Below are positions 1 to 6,533 of a stretch of DNA of 19,500 nucleotides, piece by piece. This stretch comes from Oscillospiraceae bacterium (GTDB taxonomy: Bacteria; Bacillota; Clostridia; Oscillospirales; Oscillospiraceae). The stretch is from positions 1 to 19,500 of the forward strand of contig JAFXBH010000290.1 in NCBI GenBank assembly GCA_017521875.1, read 5' to 3'. The notes under the pieces are model-generated. The model had not been told where the DNA came from, made no database searches, and saw only the letters and a program-made list of their open reading frames with translations. The position numbers and the translations under genes are program-made. Numbering within the stretch: the stretch's first letter is position 1; every line of letters starts with the position of its first letter.

Positions 1-141
1 GCAGTGGATCCTGATGATGTGGAAATGCTGCAGGATATGGTGATTGCCGCGGTCAATGAGGCAATGCGGGCAGCAGATGTGGATTCTGCCAATAATATGT
101 CCAGACTGACCGGCGGATTGAATCTGGGCGGACTGTTTTAA
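1..141 (+). CDS. YbaB/EbfC family nucleoid-associated protein, C-terminal part
   Basis: The window opens inside this gene and shows its last 46 residues. The visible part carries an acidic '[10 protein letters not shown]' stretch, a helix ending in 'AMRAADVD', and a Gly/Leu-rich tail ('[11 protein letters not shown]') typical of YbaB/EbfC proteins, small dimers that bind DNA. The position directly before recR matches the common bacterial order dnaX-ybaB-recR, and this supports the call as much as the short sequence does. The stop codon lies just upstream of the AAGGAGG ribosome site of recR, so the two genes are almost certainly co-transcribed. The family role is DNA binding; the exact function in this organism cannot be read from the fragment. 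Confidence 0.85.
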   Translation, partial: AVDPDDVEMLQDMVIAAVNEAMRAADVDSANNMSRLTGGLNLGGLF

Positions 142-150
142 GGAGGCATC

Positions 151-750
151 ATGCAGTATTTTCCTGCGGCGTTGCAAGATCTGGCGGATCAGTTTGCAAA
201 ACTCCCCGGTATCGGCGGAAAAACAGCCCAGAGATTGGCTTTTTATGTTTTGGAACTACCGGACGATGAAGCCCAGTTCTTTGCAGATGCCATTGTAAAT
301 GCCAAAAGGACCGTCCATACCTGTCCTGTTTGTCAGAATTTGACCGACCGGGAGATCTGTCCTGTTTGTAGTGACCAGTCCCGTAATCAGTCTGTAATTT
401 GTGTGGTTGCAGAACCTAGAGATCTGATTGCAATGGAACGCAGCCGGGAGTTTAACGGTGTGTACCATGTGCTCCATGGCGTGATATCACCGCTGAACCA
501 TGTAACTCAGGATGATATTCGAATTAAGGAACTTCTTCAACGGGTGGCAAAAGGCGATATACAGGAAGTAATTATGGCGACCAATCCGGACACGGAGGGG
601 GAAGCCACCGCGATGTATATCTCCCGCTTGCTGCGACCTATGGAGGTGAAGGTTACGCGACTTGCCTATGGTGTGCCGGTAGGCAGCCAGTTGGAATATG
701 CAGACGAAGTGACCCTTTCCCGGGCCTTGGAAGGAAGACAAGAAATCTAA
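151..750 (+). CDS. recR: Recombination mediator RecR
   Basis: RecR works with RecF and RecO to load RecA on single-stranded DNA gaps during repair. The 199-residue protein has the expected length and order: an N-terminal helix-hairpin-helix ('LPGIGGKTAQRLA', about 18-30), a four-cysteine zinc finger (C58, C61, C70, C73 in CPVC...CPVC), and a Toprim domain from about residue 81 ('VICVVAEPRDL', 'TNPDTEGEATA'). The C-terminal 'LAYGVPVGSQLEYADEVTL' segment is a strong family match. The start is fixed by AAGGAGG five bases before the ATG. Only nine bases separate it from the YbaB-like gene, and a hairpin follows its stop, so it is the last gene of its operon. No key residue appears missing. Confidence 0.97.
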   Translation: MQYFPAALQDLADQFAKLPGIGGKTAQRLAFYVLELPDDEAQFFADAIVNAKRTVHTCPVCQNLTDREICPVCSDQSRNQSVICVVAEPRDLIAMERSREFNGVYHVLHGVISPLNHVTQDDIRIKELLQRVAKGDIQEVIMATNPDTEGEATAMYISRLLRPMEVKVTRLAYGVPVGSQLEYADEVTLSRALEGRQEI

Positions 751-755
751 AAGAA

Positions 756-783
756 AAGCCGTACGGAAATTTCCGTACGGCTT
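756..783. terminator. Bidirectional intrinsic terminator between recR and the EIIC gene
   Basis: A perfect 28-base palindrome (arms 756-769 and 770-783, core GCCGTACGG/CCGTACGGC) lies between two converging genes. It is followed by TATTTGTT on the plus strand and by TTTCTTTT on the minus strand, so it can end transcription from both sides. In practice the hairpin would open a small AT loop at the centre. Confidence 0.9.
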
Positions 784-788
784 ATTTG

Positions 789-1895
789 TTACAGATTCAG
801 GCACAGATCGCCTTCTTTGATCCAACCCCATTTGCGGAGCACCTGACAGAATGCCCAACTGAGAATTGCGGGCAAAACGAAGCAAATCAGCACCAAACCA
901 ACCCAGTCAAAAGCGGTGATGGCATCTTTAGCACCGCTGGCAACATCGTTGACCCATCCGGTGTATACACCGATTTGACCAACCAGACCGCAAGTGCCCA
1001 TACCGGAGGAAACCGGTGCGCCGTTCATTTGCAATTTAAACAGGCAGGTTGCCAGAGGGCCTGTGATGGCAGAGGCCAAAACAGGGGGGATCCAGCAGCG
1101 GGGATTTTTAACCAAATTAGGCATTTGCAGCATACTGGTACCAATACCCTGAGCAACCAATCCACCCCAACGGTTTTCTTTGAAACTCATTACGGCAAAT
1201 CCAATCATATGTGCGCAGCAACCGGCAACCGCAGCGCCACCGGCAAGACCGGTCAAACCCAATGCGGCGCAGATGGCTGCGGAACTAATGGGCAGTGTCA
1301 GCGCAATACCAATGATTACAGAGACAAGAATACCCATCAACAAGGGTTGCTGTTCAGTTGCCCAGTTCACGGCAGTTCCCACAGCGGATGCCGCTTTTCC
1401 AATAGGCGCAGCAATCAAAGATGCCAGCAGAATGCCAACCAAAATAGAGACGATAGGTGTTACTAAAATATCAATCTTTGTTTCTTTGGAAACCAATTTG
1501 CCACATTCCGAAGCAACGATTGCAACAAAATAGACTGCAAGCGGCCCACCAGCGCCACCCATTGCGTTGGCGGCAAAGCCGACGGGAATCAGGGAGAACA
1601 GAACCAGCGGGGGGCAGTGCAGCGCAAAACCGATGGCAACTGCAATGCCGGGACCTACCATAGCAGAGGCCAAGCCGCCTACCGTGTAAGTAATGGTATT
1701 GTCGCCGCTCTTTAGCGTGACAATCACCTTATTCAGAAAATCAATTCCAAATTGCTGACCGATGGTGTTGAGAATCGTGCCAACCAACAGGGTGCAGAAC
1801 AGACCCTGTGCCATAGCGCCAAGGGCATCGATGCCATAGCGCTTACCGGAGAAGATAATATCCTTCCGTTGCAAAAAAGCCTTCAATTTGCCCAT
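789..1895 (-). CDS. PfoR-like / PTS EIIC_2 family integral membrane protein
   Basis: A 368-residue polytopic membrane protein of the family annotated as 'PTS sugar transporter subunit IIC' (PTS_EIIC_2, which includes Clostridium perfringens PfoR). Recognisable stretches are the N-terminal 'GKRYGIDALGAMAQGLF', 'NAMGGAGGPLAVY', 'GLTGLAGGAAVAGCCAHM' and 'SSGMGTCGLVGQIGVY'. Long hydrophobic, glycine-rich segments fill most of the length, giving roughly eight to ten likely membrane spans. No EIIA or EIIB domain is fused or adjacent, so phosphotransferase activity is not shown; the family includes proteins described as regulators, and a transport role is inferred only from the fold. A GAGAGG site eight bases before the ATG sets the start. 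It lies 25 bases downstream of the thioesterase gene on the same strand and is very probably co-transcribed with it. Confidence 0.85.
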   Translation of the reverse strand: MGKLKAFLQRKDIIFSGKRYGIDALGAMAQGLFCTLLVGTILNTIGQQFGIDFLNKVIVTLKSGDNTITYTVGGLASAMVGPGIAVAIGFALHCPPLVLFSLIPVGFAANAMGGAGGPLAVYFVAIVASECGKLVSKETKIDILVTPIVSILVGILLASLIAAPIGKAASAVGTAVNWATEQQPLLMGILVSVIIGIALTLPISSAAICAALGLTGLAGGAAVAGCCAHMIGFAVMSFKENRWGGLVAQGIGTSMLQMPNLVKNPRCWIPPVLASAITGPLATCLFKLQMNGAPVSSGMGTCGLVGQIGVYTGWVNDVASGAKDAITAFDWVGLVLICFVLPAILSWAFCQVLRKWGWIKEGDLCLNL

Positions 1896-1920
1896 TTCAA
1901 TTCCTCTCTTCTGTTTTTAC

Positions 1921-2316
1921 TTATAATTTGGAGTATGCTTTGTCCAGGAATCGCTGAGAGGTTACCACAAAGCGTTTGTGGGTACCTTCGCCAATTTTGC
2001 CTGTTTCATCGTAGGCAGTTACCTTGAAAGTAATTGCGTTGCCGTCTACCTCGGTGACCTCTGCTTCTGCACGGACTTCCAAACCCACTGGCGTAGCAGC
2101 CAAATGAGAAATGTTCAGTTGTGTACCAACGGAGGTTTTCTCCTCCGGCAATGCAGAAGCAATTGCCTCACAGGCAGCGCCCTCCATCAGGGCAACCATA
2201 CAGGGAGTAGCGTATACCAACAAAGAGCCGGACCCAACTTCATATGCAGTGTCTTCCCTCTCTACAAGAGTAGAGACGCTACCGGTCATTCCAACAGTAA
2301 TTTCTATAGAAATCAT
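1921..2316 (-). CDS. FlK-type hotdog-fold acyl-CoA thioesterase
   Basis: A 131-residue single-domain hotdog protein of the fluoroacetyl-CoA thioesterase (FlK) group. Such enzymes hydrolyse small acyl-CoA thioesters in the cytoplasm. The Thr-Glu-His active-site set of FlK is present with the same spacing: T37 ('YATPCMVALME'), E45 and H71 ('NISHLAATPVGL'), that is 8 and then 26 residues apart. The bulky Phe gate that gives FlK its fluoroacetate selectivity is not evident in the glycine/serine-rich 'EVGSGSLLVYAT' segment, so a general small acyl-CoA substrate is likelier. In-frame ATGs at 2346 and 2334 lie within or before the promoter core and are rejected. The ATG at 2316 has AGGAG immediately upstream with no spacer, which is unusual. 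It heads a two-gene operon with the EIIC-like gene. Confidence 0.85.
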   Translation of the reverse strand: MISIEITVGMTGSVSTLVEREDTAYEVGSGSLLVYATPCMVALMEGAACEAIASALPEEKTSVGTQLNISHLAATPVGLEVRAEAEVTEVDGNAITFKVTAYDETGKIGEGTHKRFVVTSQRFLDKAYSKL

Positions 2317-2334
2317 CTCCTGTCTTTTTTCCAT

Positions 2335-2363
2335 AATATAGTCCAAAAATCTAGGGATGTCAA
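2335..2363 (-). promoter_or_regulatory. Sigma-A promoter of the thioesterase-EIIC operon
   Basis: On the minus strand TTGACA (2363-2358) is followed after exactly 17 bases by TATATT (2340-2335). Transcription would begin near 2328, leaving a leader of only about 12 bases before the ATG at 2316. This excludes the two upstream in-frame ATGs. Confidence 0.8.
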
Positions 2364-2371
2364 TAAAGGGA

Positions 2372-2400
2372 TTGCATTTTTGTGATAACTGAACTATAAT
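2372..2400 (+). promoter_or_regulatory. Sigma-A promoter of pncB
   Basis: TTGCAT (2372-2377), a 17-base spacer, and a perfect TATAAT (2395-2400). Transcription would begin near 2407. The in-frame ATG at 2399 overlaps the -10 box and so cannot be the start of pncB. The -35 box lies 8 bases from that of the divergent thioesterase promoter. Confidence 0.82.
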
Positions 2401-2431
2401 GAATTTACGAATAAATTACGAGGTGTGTAAT

Positions 2432-3886
2432 ATGCTGACACAGGATAAATTAAACTTAACAATGCTTTGCGATTTCTATGAATTGACAATGGGTAACGGT
2501 TATTTTGAACACGGTTATAAGGACAGAATCTGCTATTTTGATGTGTTCTTCCGTCAGTGTCCCGATAACGGCGGTTTTGCCATTGCAGCCGGTCTGGAGC
2601 AGATCGTGGATTACATACAGAATCTGCATTTTTCTGCGGAAGATATCGAATATCTCCGGGGGAGAAAACTCTTCAGCGAGGACTTTCTGGAATATCTTAA
2701 GAATTTCCGGTTCACCGGTGATATCTGGGCAGTTCCCGAGGGAACACCTATTTTCCCCAAAGAGCCCATTATGACCATCAGGGCTCCTGCAATTGAGGCA
2801 CAATTGATGGAAACCTTTATTTTGCTGTCAATCAACCACCAGAGTCTGATTGCCACTAAGGCCAACAGAGTTGTGCGGGCAGCCCAGGGCAGGACTGTTT
2901 TGGAATTCGGTTCTCGCCGGGCTCAGGGCGCTGACGCAGCGATTTTAGGCGCAAGAGCAGCCTATATTGGCGGTTGCAACGGTACAGCCTGTACCATTGC
3001 TGATCAACTGTACGGAGTCTATGCCGGCGGCACAATGGCCCACGCATGGGTACAGATGTTCGATACGGAATATGAAGCATTCAAAACCTACTGCGAGATG
3101 TATCCCAATAATGCCACGTTGCTGGTAGATACTTATAATACTTTAAAATCCGGCGTTCCCAATGCCATTAAGGCATTCAACGAGGTGCTGAAACCTATGG
3201 GTATTACCAAGTGCGGCATTCGTTTGGATTCCGGTGATATGGCATACCTCAGCCGTGCTGCAAGAAAGATGCTGGATGAGGCCGGTTGGACGGATTGTAA
3301 GATCTCTGTTTCCAATTCTCTGGACGAATACATTATAGAAGACCTGCTGCATCAAGGCGCCCAAATTGATATGTTTGGCGTTGGTGAGCGGCTGATCACA
3401 GCAAAGTCTGAGCCTGTTTTTGGCGGTGTATACAAACTGACTGCCATTGAAGACGAAAACGGCAATGTTCTGCCCAAGATCAAGATCTCCGAGAATACCG
3501 GCAAGATTACCAATCCCCACTATAAGAAACTGTACCGTTTCTTTGGTAATGATACCGGGAAAGCCATTGCAGACTATCTTTGCGTTTACGACGAGACAGT
3601 GGATGATAGTCAGGATATGGAAATCTTCGATCCTGAGGCAACCTGGAAGACCAAGACTGTATATGATTTTACCGCCAAGGAACTGCAAGTGCCGATTTTC
3701 AAAAACGGAGAATTGGTGTACCAATGCCCCGATATTGATGAAGTGCGGCGTTACTGCCTGGAGCAGGTGGATACCCTGTGGGATGAGGTTAAACGGTTTG
3801 ATAACCCCCATAATTACTATGTGGACTTGTCTCAGAAACTGTGGGATATTAAGTTCGACTTGCTGAAAAAGCAGGGTAAGAAATAA
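2432..3886 (+). CDS. pncB: Nicotinate phosphoribosyltransferase
   Basis: This enzyme joins nicotinate and PRPP, with ATP hydrolysis, to give nicotinate mononucleotide, the entry step of the Preiss-Handler NAD salvage route. The 484-residue protein shows the family landmarks: 'LCDFYELTM' near the N-terminus (12-20), 'EFGSRRAQG' (158-166), 'GTMAHAWV' (200-207) with the histidine expected to be transiently phosphorylated at 204, and a downstream 'RLDSGDMAYL' phosphate-site segment. Length and order fit the long Gram-positive form of the enzyme. The ATG at 2432 is chosen because AGGTG stands seven bases before it and because the longer frame from 2399 begins inside the -10 box. It is a single-gene unit, ended by the hairpin at 3895-3929. 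Confidence 0.95.
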   Translation: MLTQDKLNLTMLCDFYELTMGNGYFEHGYKDRICYFDVFFRQCPDNGGFAIAAGLEQIVDYIQNLHFSAEDIEYLRGRKLFSEDFLEYLKNFRFTGDIWAVPEGTPIFPKEPIMTIRAPAIEAQLMETFILLSINHQSLIATKANRVVRAAQGRTVLEFGSRRAQGADAAILGARAAYIGGCNGTACTIADQLYGVYAGGTMAHAWVQMFDTEYEAFKTYCEMYPNNATLLVDTYNTLKSGVPNAIKAFNEVLKPMGITKCGIRLDSGDMAYLSRAARKMLDEAGWTDCKISVSNSLDEYIIEDLLHQGAQIDMFGVGERLITAKSEPVFGGVYKLTAIEDENGNVLPKIKISENTGKITNPHYKKLYRFFGNDTGKAIADYLCVYDETVDDSQDMEIFDPEATWKTKTVYDFTAKELQVPIFKNGELVYQCPDIDEVRRYCLEQVDTLWDEVKRFDNPHNYYVDLSQKLWDIKFDLLKKQGKK

Positions 3887-3894
3887 AAGGATTA

Positions 3895-3929
3895 AAAAAG
3901 TGCTTTGAGATTTACTCAAAGCACTTTTT
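3895..3929. terminator. Bidirectional intrinsic terminator between pncB and the DMT gene
   Basis: A 15-bp perfect stem (3895-3909 with 3915-3929, core GTGCTTTGAG/CTCAAAGCAC) around the 5-base loop ATTTA. The stem ends are A5/T5, so a U run follows in both directions. It lies between the converging pncB and DMT transporter genes. The 52 bases between it and the DMT stop codon hold no other feature that I can see. Confidence 0.92.
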
Positions 3930-3981
3930 GTATGTGATTACACACCTGATTGGCGTAAAATATGTAGATGTTTAAATCTCA

Positions 3982-4908
3982 TTAAAGTTCTTCACTGACT
4001 GCCAACAATAGGATACCGATGATCACGACAGCGATGAAAACATAAGTCTTCCAAGAGAGTTTTTCTTTCAGGAAAATACGGGATAGCAACAGGGAAACTA
4101 CACAAACAGAAGAGAGAATAGGGGCAGCAACAGCATCTGCCTTGCCCAGTGCGTAAACATAAGTAAACTGGCCTGCGGTTTCAAACACAGCGGCAAGAAT
4201 TTTATCTTTATGCTGGGGCACAGGACCGAATTTAACCTTTTTGGCTTTCATGAAGATGAACAGTCCCAGAGCAAACAGTGCAAAGGTCAGTTCATAACTG
4301 GTATTAGCCACGGCTTCAATAGTATCACTGGTAACATCTACCAAAGGAGAAGCGGCAACATCTTCGATCAGGAAGAAAGCGTCATCCAGGAAGGTACCGA
4401 AAGCATCCAGCAGAGCGTATACAAAGGGCATACAGAAGGCAACAACAGCCAAGGTTTTGCCCAATTTCTTTTTTCTGGTGGTCTCGCCATGGTTTTCTAA
4501 GAAACTGACACCCAATACACCGACTGTGATAATTCCGACAGATACCCAGGTGAGTATGCTATATGTTTCCTTGAAAAAGAGAACAAACAAAAGTATACAA
4601 ATGACACCGGCGGTGTTCTCAATGGGATCAGAGATCGATTCCTCCAGGAAGCGCATACCGAAATAGGAAAAAGCCATGGAGATGATGTAAAACAGAGAAA
4701 CGGGGAGATAACGGATAATATTAATGGGGTTGTAGTTAATATCCTGTGTCAGCAGCGTAAAAATGGCGTGTGCACCCATAACAATGCCAACCCATACACA
4801 GATTTTTAAATGAGAATATTTTTCGTTAGGCAACGCGCCTTTTTTATAAAATAGTTCTGCAGCACCCCAAAGAATGGCTGTACCAATAGCAAAAAACAAC
4901 CAAGACAT
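3982..4908 (-). CDS. EamA/DMT-family membrane transporter
   Basis: A 308-residue protein with about ten hydrophobic segments in the two-fold EamA (drug/metabolite transporter) arrangement. The first repeat opens with 'MSWLFFAIGTAILWGAAELFYKKGA' and closes near 'GVLGVSFLENHG'. A charged loop (RKKKLG, around 143-150) leads to the second repeat, which ends in 'FLKEKLSWKTYVFIAVVIIGILLL', a typical last-helix pair with the family's conserved 'LKEKLS'. Between the repeats is an unusually long acidic and hydrophilic insert (about 170-200). Family members export or import amino acids, metabolites or cofactors; the substrate cannot be read from sequence. AAGGAG eight bases before the ATG overlaps the tail of the upstream PLP-enzyme gene, so the two are co-transcribed and the transporter may move its substrate or product. 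Confidence 0.85.
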   Translation of the reverse strand: MSWLFFAIGTAILWGAAELFYKKGALPNEKYSHLKICVWVGIVMGAHAIFTLLTQDINYNPINIIRYLPVSLFYIISMAFSYFGMRFLEESISDPIENTAGVICILLFVLFFKETYSILTWVSVGIITVGVLGVSFLENHGETTRKKKLGKTLAVVAFCMPFVYALLDAFGTFLDDAFFLIEDVAASPLVDVTSDTIEAVANTSYELTFALFALGLFIFMKAKKVKFGPVPQHKDKILAAVFETAGQFTYVYALGKADAVAAPILSSVCVVSLLLSRIFLKEKLSWKTYVFIAVVIIGILLLAVSEEL

Positions 4909-4920
4909 ACAATTTTCTCC

Positions 4921-6204
4921 TTATAGATTTACAAGTCCTGCATCTACCATTTTTTGCAGGCTCATTAAGATACCCAGTTTGGCGTGATACCAAGTCAAAC
5001 CGCCTTGGAAATACACAGCATAGGGGGGACGGATCGGGCCGTCGGCCGATAATTCAATGGAAGAACCCTGTACAAATGCACCGGCTGCCATAATCACCTT
5101 TTCCTTGTAGCCAGGCATATCCCAGGGGAGGGGTGTTACAAAGGAATCTACCGGTGCAGCGGCCTGAATGCCTCTGCAGAAAGCGATCATACCTTCTTCA
5201 CTGCCTAACTCCACAGCCTGAATAATGTCATGACGGCTCTCTGTAGCGTTAGGAATACACTTAAATCCCAAAGGCTCATAGAGATTTGCAGCAAATACTG
5301 CGCCTTTTTCTGCACCGGCAACCACAGTGGGAGCCAGAAAGAAACCCTGATACAAAGCCGGCATAAGACCCAAGTTTGCACCTACTTCTTGACCCAGACC
5401 GGGAGCGGAGAGTCGGTAAGCACACCGTTGGACACAGGTTTCCGTACCGCAGATGTAGCCACCAATGGGAGCAAGACCGCCACCGGGATTCTTGATCAGG
5501 CTACCGACGACCATATCCGCGCCTACATCAGAGGGCTCAACAGTCTCTACAAATTCACCGTAGCAGTTGTCTACCATACAGATAAGATCCGGCTTGATAG
5601 ATTTGACAAAGGCAATTAATTCACCGATCTGTTTTACAGAAAAACTGGGTCGGGTGGCATAGCCCTTGGAACGCTGAATAGCAACCAGTTTGGTCTTAGG
5701 AGAAATGGCCTTGCGAATATTGTCGTAATCAAATGTTCCGTCCGGCAGTAAATCCACCTGCTTGTAGGATACACCGTACTCTTTTAAGGAGCAGGGACTT
5801 TCCCGGATGCCAATGACTTCTTGCAGGGTGTCGTAGGGAAGACCAACAGGGGAGAGAAGTTCATCTCCGGGAAGAAGGTTAGCGGACAATGCAACTGTCA
5901 AAGCGTGGGTTCCGCAGGTGATTTGCGGCCGTACCAATGCAGCCTCAGTGTGAAAAACATCGGCGTAAACTTTTTCCAGGTTATCCCGGCCTACATCATC
6001 ATAACCATAACCGGTGGTGGCGGCAAAATAGGCTGCAGACACACGGTTTTTCTGCATAGCAGCGATCACTTTGGACTGGTTATATTCTGCGATTTTGTCG
6101 ATCTGCGCAAACCGCTCCTGTAGGGCATTCAGCGCTTTTTCTCCATATGCATAGACCGCAGGACTGATGCCCATAGTTTCATATAAATTCAGTACTTCAT
6201 TCAT
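4921..6204 (-). CDS. YnbB-like PLP-dependent enzyme (methionine gamma-lyase-related family)
   Basis: A 427-residue fold-type I PLP enzyme of the family annotated 'methionine gamma-lyase family protein' or 'aluminium resistance protein' (Bacillus YnbB). Landmarks are 'GYGYDDVGRDNLEKVYADVF' (65-84), the cofactor-binding 'CGTHA' (97-101), 'VDNCYGEF' with the ring-contacting Asp212, and the Schiff-base lysine K238 in 'GSLIKNPGGG'. The family resembles Cys/Met metabolism enzymes, but its true substrate is poorly known, so gamma-lyase activity is not assured. I chose the ATG at 6204 over an in-frame ATG at 6231 because AGAGG stands eight bases before it and the longer form would run 35 bases into the AbrB gene. 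The remaining 8-base overlap with the AbrB gene implies translational coupling. A DMT transporter follows after 12 bases. Confidence 0.9.
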   Translation of the reverse strand: MNEVLNLYETMGISPAVYAYGEKALNALQERFAQIDKIAEYNQSKVIAAMQKNRVSAAYFAATTGYGYDDVGRDNLEKVYADVFHTEAALVRPQITCGTHALTVALSANLLPGDELLSPVGLPYDTLQEVIGIRESPCSLKEYGVSYKQVDLLPDGTFDYDNIRKAISPKTKLVAIQRSKGYATRPSFSVKQIGELIAFVKSIKPDLICMVDNCYGEFVETVEPSDVGADMVVGSLIKNPGGGLAPIGGYICGTETCVQRCAYRLSAPGLGQEVGANLGLMPALYQGFFLAPTVVAGAEKGAVFAANLYEPLGFKCIPNATESRHDIIQAVELGSEEGMIAFCRGIQAAAPVDSFVTPLPWDMPGYKEKVIMAAGAFVQGSSIELSADGPIRPPYAVYFQGGLTWYHAKLGILMSLQKMVDAGLVNL

Positions 6205-6445
6205 TATTTTTACCTCTGTTGTTGCTTTCAAAAATTTCGTCGGCCAAATCGCGGAGAAGTTCTGGCCGGGAAATAATCAGGCCCTTGTCTTCTTCACCCA
6301 TAATCAGCAGGGTGTCACCCGGTTGAATCTGAAACAGTTCCCGGGCTTCCTTGGGAATTACAATCTGTCCACGATCACCCACTTTTGCCGTTCCAAATAC
6401 CCGGCGGGAATTGCTTTTTCCCAATATATGTTTGCCACCGGCCAT
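6197..6445 (-). CDS. AbrB/MazE/SpoVT-type DNA-binding protein
   Basis: An 82-residue protein with one swapped-hairpin AbrB domain at about 20-60 ('AKVGDRGQIVIPKEAREL', then 'QPGDTLLIMG' and 'GLIISRP'). Such proteins bind DNA as dimers. Many are transition-state regulators, while shorter ones serve as antitoxins. No toxin gene is next to it, so an antitoxin role is unlikely here. The acidic C-terminal tail ('RDLADEIFESNN') is outside the domain. AAAGGAG precedes the ATG by about eight bases. It is the first gene of a three-gene operon with the PLP enzyme and the DMT transporter, and probably controls that operon and possibly its own promoter; this is inferred from position only. Confidence 0.88.
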   Translation of the reverse strand: MAGGKHILGKSNSRRVFGTAKVGDRGQIVIPKEARELFQIQPGDTLLIMGEEDKGLIISRPELLRDLADEIFESNNRGKNNE

Positions 6446-6487
6446 GGGAGTTCTCCTTTCCTACTTTTCATACTTTTCACACAGGAC

Positions 6488-6516
6488 AGTATAATAAAAT
6501 CCGCCTTGAATGTCAA
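6488..6516 (-). promoter_or_regulatory. Sigma-A promoter of the AbrB-PLP-DMT operon
   Basis: On the minus strand TTGACA (6516-6511), a 17-base spacer, and TATACT (6493-6488). Transcription would begin near 6481, about 36 bases before the AbrB start codon. The -35 box lies in the loop of the upstream terminator hairpin. Confidence 0.85.
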
Positions 6517-6529
6517 GTCCAAGGCGGAT
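6499..6529 (-). terminator. Intrinsic terminator of the YugP-like gene
   Basis: A 10-bp perfect stem (6529-6520 with 6508-6499; ATCCGCCTTG and its complement) around an 11-base loop, with TTTATTAT after it on the minus strand. It begins five bases past the stop codon of the metallopeptidase gene. Loop and 3' arm are shared with the promoter of the next operon. Confidence 0.75.
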
Positions 6530-6533
6530 GAAA

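Noticed and set aside
786..1466. 226-codon plus-strand open frame opposite the EIIC-like gene
   Set aside because: Its translation is a low-complexity Gln/Asn/Thr-rich shadow of a glycine/alanine-rich membrane protein, and it begins inside the tail of the terminator.
2399..2431. Longer N-terminus for pncB from the ATG at 2399
   Set aside because: That ATG overlaps the -10 box TATAAT, so it would not be in the transcript. The ATG at 2432 has a spaced AGGTG site and gives the family's usual opening.
3143..3919. 258-codon open frame opposite pncB
   Set aside because: It runs antisense to conserved pncB motifs and through the terminator hairpin, has no ribosome site, and resembles no family I know.
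6197..6445. AbrB-type protein as the antitoxin of a toxin-antitoxin pair
   Set aside because: No small toxin-like gene is adjacent. Its partners are a 427-residue PLP enzyme and a transporter.
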